NCBI GenBank assembly: GCA_963843565.1
Contig: CAWJKY010000003.1
Location: 2,790,001 to 2,854,000, forward strand
Direction of reading: 5' to 3'
Source: DASZQY01 sp963843565
GTDB lineage: Bacteria; Pseudomonadota; Alphaproteobacteria; Rhizobiales; Kaistiaceae
DNA length: 64,000 nucleotides
The notes under the pieces were generated by a model. It was not told the origin of the DNA and made no database searches. It saw only the letters and a program-made list of their open reading frames with translations. Position 1 is the stretch's first letter. Each line of letters begins with the position of its first letter. Of the stretch, positions 60,040 to 64,000 are shown piece after piece. Both the position numbers and the translations under genes were made by a program.

Positions 60040-62052
60040 ATGGCCCCAAACCTCTTCACCCCTGGCGGACCGTCGCCCGCGGTCCGCGCGGCGATCGCCG
60101 AGGCGATCGCCCACATGGGCGCCGGCCGCTTCGACCAGGCGGCGGCGCGGCTTGCCGCCAACGGTGGGGCGGCGCTGAAGACGTCGGTCGGGCAGAACAT
60201 CATGGGCGACATCCACCTGAAAGCCGGCCGGCCGGCGGATGCGCTGAAGGCGTTCGAGGGAGCGATCAAGCTTGCCCCGCAGATGCCCGAGGCACACTGC
60301 AACCGCGGCGTGGCGCTGCAGGAACTGGGGCGGCTGGAAGATGCGCTGGCCGCCGAGAACCGGGCGCTGCGCTTCCGTCCGAACTACGCCACGGCGCATT
60401 TCAACCGCGGCAACATCCTGAAGGCGCTGAAGCGCTTCGACGAGGCGGTCGCGGCCTACGACAAGGCGCTCGCCGGCAATCCCAAGCTCGCGGAAGGGTG
60501 GCTGAACCGGGGTCTCGCGAACCTCGCGCGGCAGCGGCCGCTCGACGCGCTGTCGGATTTCGGGCGCGCGCTCGGACTGCGGTCAACCTATGTGGAGGCG
60601 CAGATCGGGCGCGCCGGCGCCTACCGCGAACTGGGCGATGCCAGACAATCGCTGGCGGCGATCGACGCGGCGCTGGCGCTCGACCCGAACAACGCCGACG
60701 CGGCGGTCATCCGCTGCGGCGTACTGGTGGCGGCGGAGCGCTACGAGGACGCGCTGGCGCAGGCCGACGCGCTTGCCGCGCACGACCCGACGAGCGGCCG
60801 GGCGCAGGCGGAACGCTCGCTGGCGCTGCGCAAACTTCAGCGGCTGGAGGAGTCGCTCGCCGCGGCGGACGAAGCGGTGCGGCTGTCGCCCGACGACGCG
60901 GAAGCGCACACGATGCGGGCGATCGTGCTCACCGAACTCGACCGGCTCGAGGACGCGGCGGTGGCGCTCAAGGCGGCACGCGATCTCGGGGCGGGCGACA
61001 GCGCGTTCTACCATTCGCTGGCGCTGACCGAGGCGGCGCTCGGCAGCCTTGACGCCGCGGAAGACGCTTTCCGCAAGGCGATCGAGCTCAGTCCCGACGA
61101 CCCGATGTACCGCTATCACCACGCGTTCCTGATGCTGTCGCGGGAGCTGACCGCGGAGGGCTGGGCGGAACACGAGTGGCGGATCCGGATGCCGGAGCTG
61201 GGCCACGCCGACAAGCAGGGGCTGGCACCGCGCTGGACGGGCGCAGAGGACCTGACAGGCAAGAAGATCCTCCTCTACAGCGAGCAGGGCCACGGCGACA
61301 CGATCCAGTTCCTGCGCTTCGTGAAGCGCGTCGCCGAACGCGGCGGCGCGGTGACGCTGACCGTGCAGGAAGCGCTGCGGCGGCTGGTGGGGGCGAACTT
61401 TCCCGGCATCGACGTCACCACCTCGCTCGGGATGCGCAGCGATTTCGACTATCAGGTGCCGCTGATGAGCCTGCCGTATGTGTTCGGCAGGCCGGAGGAC
61501 ACGTTCGCCGACGCGGTGCCCTATCTCGCCGCCGATCCGGAACGGGTGGCCAAGTGGAAAGAGCGGATCGGCGCCTGCGGATTCAAGGTCGGCATCGTGT
61601 GGCAAGGCAACATGAAGTACTGGCGCGACCGCGACCGCTCGATCCGCCTGCCGCACTTCATGCCGCTGGCGGAAATCCCCGGCGTGCGGCTGGTCAGCCT
61701 TCAGGCGCAGGTCGGCACCGATCAGCTGAAGGCGCTGCCGGACGGCATGAGGATCGAAACGCTCGGCGAGGAGATCGTCGCCAACCCGGACGGCTTCCGC
61801 GAGATGGCGGCGGCGATGTCGGCGCTCGACCTGCTGGTGACGTCGGATACGGGACCGGCGCATCTTGCCGGCGCCATGGGCCTGCCGATCTTCGTGGCGC
61901 TCCGCGACCGGCCGGACTGGCGCTGGATGCTCGCGGGCGAATCCACGCCCTGGTACCCGACCATGCGGCTATTCCGGCAGAGAGAAGCGAAGGACTGGGC
62001 GGCGGTGTTTGGGCGTATCGCGGCGGCGGTGCAGGAGCGGATGGCGGGGTAG
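60040..62052 (+). CDS. TPR protein with C-terminal glycosyltransferase-like domain
   Basis: A 670-residue protein. The N-terminal about 380 residues are TPR repeats (MPEAHCNRGVALQELGRLED, ATAHFNRGNILKALKRFDEA, NPKLAEGWLNRGLANLARQR and further). The C-terminal part has ILLYSEQGHGDTIQFLRFVK, VGIVWQGNMKYWRDRDRSIR and LLVTSDTGPAHLAGAMGLP, matching the glycosyltransferase-9/heptosyltransferase-like fold seen in many TPR-GT proteins. It could modify a glycan or a protein; the acceptor is unknown. The start at 60040 (MAPNLFTPGG) is taken. A duplicated copy of its 3' end lies downstream. Confidence 0.87.
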   Translation: MAPNLFTPGGPSPAVRAAIAEAIAHMGAGRFDQAAARLAANGGAALKTSVGQNIMGDIHLKAGRPADALKAFEGAIKLAPQMPEAHCNRGVALQELGRLEDALAAENRALRFRPNYATAHFNRGNILKALKRFDEAVAAYDKALAGNPKLAEGWLNRGLANLARQRPLDALSDFGRALGLRSTYVEAQIGRAGAYRELGDARQSLAAIDAALALDPNNADAAVIRCGVLVAAERYEDALAQADALAAHDPTSGRAQAERSLALRKLQRLEESLAAADEAVRLSPDDAEAHTMRAIVLTELDRLEDAAVALKAARDLGAGDSAFYHSLALTEAALGSLDAAEDAFRKAIELSPDDPMYRYHHAFLMLSRELTAEGWAEHEWRIRMPELGHADKQGLAPRWTGAEDLTGKKILLYSEQGHGDTIQFLRFVKRVAERGGAVTLTVQEALRRLVGANFPGIDVTTSLGMRSDFDYQVPLMSLPYVFGRPEDTFADAVPYLAADPERVAKWKERIGACGFKVGIVWQGNMKYWRDRDRSIRLPHFMPLAEIPGVRLVSLQAQVGTDQLKALPDGMRIETLGEEIVANPDGFREMAAAMSALDLLVTSDTGPAHLAGAMGLPIFVALRDRPDWRWMLAGESTPWYPTMRLFRQREAKDWAAVFGRIAAAVQERMAG

Positions 62053-62055
62053 TTG

Positions 62056-62110
62056 ATCCCCTCCCGATCCGCCTCCGGCGGATCGACCTCCCCTTTTCAA
62101 GGGGAGGGGA
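62056..62110. repeat. Repeat family A, copy between the TPR gene and its duplicated 3' end
   Basis: CGATCCGCC-tcc-GGCGGATCG followed by CCTCCCC-ttttcaa-GGGGAGG. Compared with 1674-1728 the first stem has changed in both arms, so the pairing is conserved while the bases differ. Confidence 0.75.
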
Positions 62111-62120
62111 AAAGGTCAGT

Positions 62121-62265
62121 GCCGGACTGGCGCTGGATGCTCGAGGGCGAATCCACGCCCTGGTACCCGACCATGCGGCTGTTCCGTCAGACAACCGCCA
62201 AGGATTGGGCGGCGGTGTTCGCGCGGATCGCGGCGGCGGTGCAGGAGCGGATGGCGGGCGGCTGA
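62121..62265 (+). pseudogene. Duplicated 3' fragment of the TPR-glycosyltransferase gene
   Basis: The segment 62121-62260 repeats 61911-62050, with about a dozen mismatches in 140 bases by eye, and continues to its own stop after AAAVQERMAGG. It has no start codon or ribosome site of its own. It is probably the remnant of a diverged tandem paralogue, lying directly after a family A repeat. Confidence 0.8.
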
Positions 62266-62268
62266 CGA

Positions 62269-62872
62269 TTACTCGCTGGCCCGGTGGTACGACGCGACGA
62301 TGACCCCGGTTTCGGTCGTCATTTCGTCGGCCAGCGTGAGGGTCAACGGGGTCGCACCGCTGTCGAAAAGGCGCCGGCCTTCGCCCAGAATCAGCGGGTG
62401 AATCATCAGGACGATGTCGTCCACAAGATCGTGCGCCATGAGGGCCCGCAGCAGTGCGCCACTTCCGAACATCACGAGCGTCTTGTCGTGCTCTTTCTTG
62501 AGGCGGGCGACAGCATCGGCGGCGTCGCGGTGAAGGAGGGTCGAATTCTCCCAGGGGAGGGCATAGGCGGCATCCCGCGAGGCGACGAACTTCTGCAGCA
62601 CCGGTCAGCGCGTGGGTCATGGGGCTGTCAGGTTGTCGGGTGGGCCAGGCCTCGTAGAGGTCCTCGTAGGTGACTCGGCCCGCGAGCAGTGACCAGCCGC
62701 CGGCCATGTGTCGGCCGATTGCCTGCTGCAGTTCCGGACCGGAGCGGGCGATCCCCCAACCGCCATGGCTGAAGCTGTCACGGGTGTCTTCGTCCGGGCG
62801 CGCCGGTGCCTGATAGACGCCGTCGAGGGTGACGTGTTCGATGGCGACGACCTTGCAGGGTGTGGTGGTCAT
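62269..62872 (-). pseudogene. RibD C-terminal/dihydrofolate reductase-like protein, frameshifted
   Basis: The ATG at 62872 starts CKVVAIEHVTLDGVYQAPA with FSHGGWGIARSGPELQQAIG and LLAGRVTYEDLYEAWP, typical of the RibD_C/DHFR-like family. After PMTHALTG, at about 62600, the frame changes, and the rest (LQKFVASRDAAYALPWENST; LVMFGSGALLRALMAHDLVD; MIHPLILGEGRRLF) continues in the new frame to 62269. Rejoined, it would be about 200 residues. Real decay or a sequence error are both possible. It lies 22 bp after purH. Confidence 0.78.
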
Positions 62873-62894
62873 GGGCTCTCCTCTCTTCGGGAGA

Positions 62895-64000
62895 TCAGTG
62901 CCGGAAGTGGCGCATGCCGGTGACGACCATGGCCATGCCGCGCTCGTCGGCGGCGGCGATGACTTCGCCGTCGCGGGTCGAGCCGCCGGGCTGGATGACC
63001 GCCGTGCAGCCCGCATCGGCCGCGGCGATCAGCCCGTCGGCGAACGGGAAGAACGCATCGGAGGCGCACACCGCGCCTTTGGCGAGCGATTCGGAAAGGC
63101 CGGCGGCCTTCGCGGCTTCCTCCGCCTTGCGGGCGGCGATCAGGGCGGAATCGACGCGGCTCATCTGGCCGGCGCCGATGCCCGAGGTGGCGCCGCCGCG
63201 GGCGTAGACGATGGCATTGGACTTCACGTACTTGGCGACCTTCCAGGCGAACATCAGGTCGGCGATCTCGGCCTCGGTGGGGGCGCGTTTGGTCACGACC
63301 TTGAGGTCGGCGGGCGCGGCCATGCCGGCGTCGCGGCCCTGTACCAGCAGGCCGCCGGCGACGGTGCGCACGGTCAGCGAGGCGGCGCGCGGATCAGGGA
63401 GGGCGCCCGCGACGAGGATGCGGAGGTTCTTCTTGGCGGACAGGATGGCGAGCGCCGCGTCGCTCGCCGCCGGCGCGATCACCACCTCGGTGAAGACCTT
63501 GACGATCTCGTTCGCCGCATCGGCGTCCAGTGGCCGGTTCAGCGCGACGATGCCGCCGAAGGCGGAGACCGGATCGCACCGGAACGCGTTGCGATAAGCT
63601 TCGGCCAGAGACGCGGCGACGGCGACGCCACAGGGATTGGCGTGCTTGACGATGGCGACGGCGGCCGCGCCGGCGGGATCGAACTCGGCGACCAGTTCGT
63701 ACGCCGCGTCGGTGTCGTTGATGTTGTTGAACGACAACTCCTTGCCGTTCAGCTGACGCGCCGTGGCGACGCCGGGGCGGGGCGCGCCGCCGACGTAGAG
63801 GGCGGCGCTCTGGTGCGGGTTCTCGCCGTAGCGGAGCGTCTGCGTGAGGGTGCCGGCGAAGCTCCGCCACTTCGGGGCGGCCTCACCCACGGCATCCGCG
63901 AACCAGCCGGAGATGGCGGCGTCATAGGCGGCGGTGCGCGCGTAGGCCTTGGCGGCGAGGCGGCGGCGGAGGGCGAGCGTCGTGCCGCCGCCGGATTCCA
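62895..64000 (-). CDS. purH: Bifunctional AICAR transformylase/IMP cyclohydrolase (partial)
   Basis: The C-terminal 368 codons of PurH, which performs the last two steps of purine synthesis to IMP. The AICAR transformylase half is here, with LRYGENPHQSAALY, the catalytic AIVKHANPCGVAVAAS, KNLRILVAGALPDP, AWKVAKYVKSNAIVYAR and the C-terminal DAGCTAVIQPGGSTRDGEVI. The frame remains open to the window edge, so the IMP cyclohydrolase domain and the start lie beyond 64000. Confidence 0.95.
   Translation of the reverse strand, partial: ESGGGTTLALRRRLAAKAYARTAAYDAAISGWFADAVGEAAPKWRSFAGTLTQTLRYGENPHQSAALYVGGAPRPGVATARQLNGKELSFNNINDTDAAYELVAEFDPAGAAAVAIVKHANPCGVAVAASLAEAYRNAFRCDPVSAFGGIVALNRPLDADAANEIVKVFTEVVIAPAASDAALAILSAKKNLRILVAGALPDPRAASLTVRTVAGGLLVQGRDAGMAAPADLKVVTKRAPTEAEIADLMFAWKVAKYVKSNAIVYARGGATSGIGAGQMSRVDSALIAARKAEEAAKAAGLSESLAKGAVCASDAFFPFADGLIAAADAGCTAVIQPGGSTRDGEVIAAADERGMAMVVTGMRHFRH

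Overview
The window is high-GC bacterial chromosome from an alphaproteobacterium, most likely Hyphomicrobiales (Rhizobiales). Support comes from the gene set and order (leuS-lptE-holA; an FtsK translocase next to a LolA-type carrier; a tamA-tamB pair; an imuA-imuB-dnaE2 mutasome with a GTTC-N7-GTTC LexA box; a soxBDAG sarcosine oxidase operon) and from many short GC-rich palindromic repeats of the kind scattered through these genomes. It is mostly ordinary chromosome with a few accessory patches. I see no rRNA, prophage, insertion sequence, CRISPR array or origin. There is one tRNA, tRNA-Gly(GCC).

Layout. 1-6.1 kb: holA, lptE and leuS on the minus strand, with holA separated from lptE by about 1.7 kb of palindromic repeats, a hairpin-rich noncoding stretch and one small exported-protein gene. 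6.2-8.8 kb: PPK2, YggS and a phosphotransferase. 9.0-9.8 kb: a lower-GC two-gene cassette resembling a toxin-antitoxin unit with an ADP-ribosyltransferase-like toxin. 9.8-17 kb: YkuD and GNAT, a response regulator with a cyclic-nucleotide-binding partner, a frameshifted patatin, LolA-like and FtsK. 17-19.4 kb: glnK and amtB, each with its own sigma-54 promoter and terminator. 19.4-25.5 kb: TesB, a UbiH-type hydroxylase, a MarR-controlled divergent unit, and a Trm112 / LON-domain / thioredoxin-TPR operon, then a ProX-type editing protein. 25.7-32.7 kb: tRNA-Gly, an SqrR/BigR-like ArsR regulator, tamA, and tamB (frameshifted as read).

32.7-38.5 kb: soxBDAG and a dinucleotide-binding reductase. 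38.5-40.1 kb: a second lower-GC island with a membrane protein and an alpha/beta hydrolase translationally coupled to it. 40.3-47.2 kb: VOC protein, GST, a CoA ligase coupled to a citryl-CoA-lyase-like protein, an M48 protease with LemA, and two small unknowns. 47.3-54.3 kb: the SOS mutasome imuA-imuB-dnaE2, interrupted on the opposite strand by hicA-hicB plus a BrnA-like orphan. 54.4-64 kb: two TPM-domain proteins, an exported unknown, a methyltransferase, a hydrolase, a UMF1-type MFS protein, a TPR-glycosyltransferase-like protein with a duplicated 3' remnant, a broken RibD-like reductase, and the 3' part of purH.

The most unusual feature is a family of composite palindromic elements that sits between genes (lptE/holA, after gst, after the TPR gene) and also inside coding sequence, in frame, at three places in imuA and dnaE2. 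Paired base changes between copies keep the hairpins intact. Three genes (patatin, tamB, RibD-like reductase) carry single-base frameshifts; these may be real decay or sequence error.
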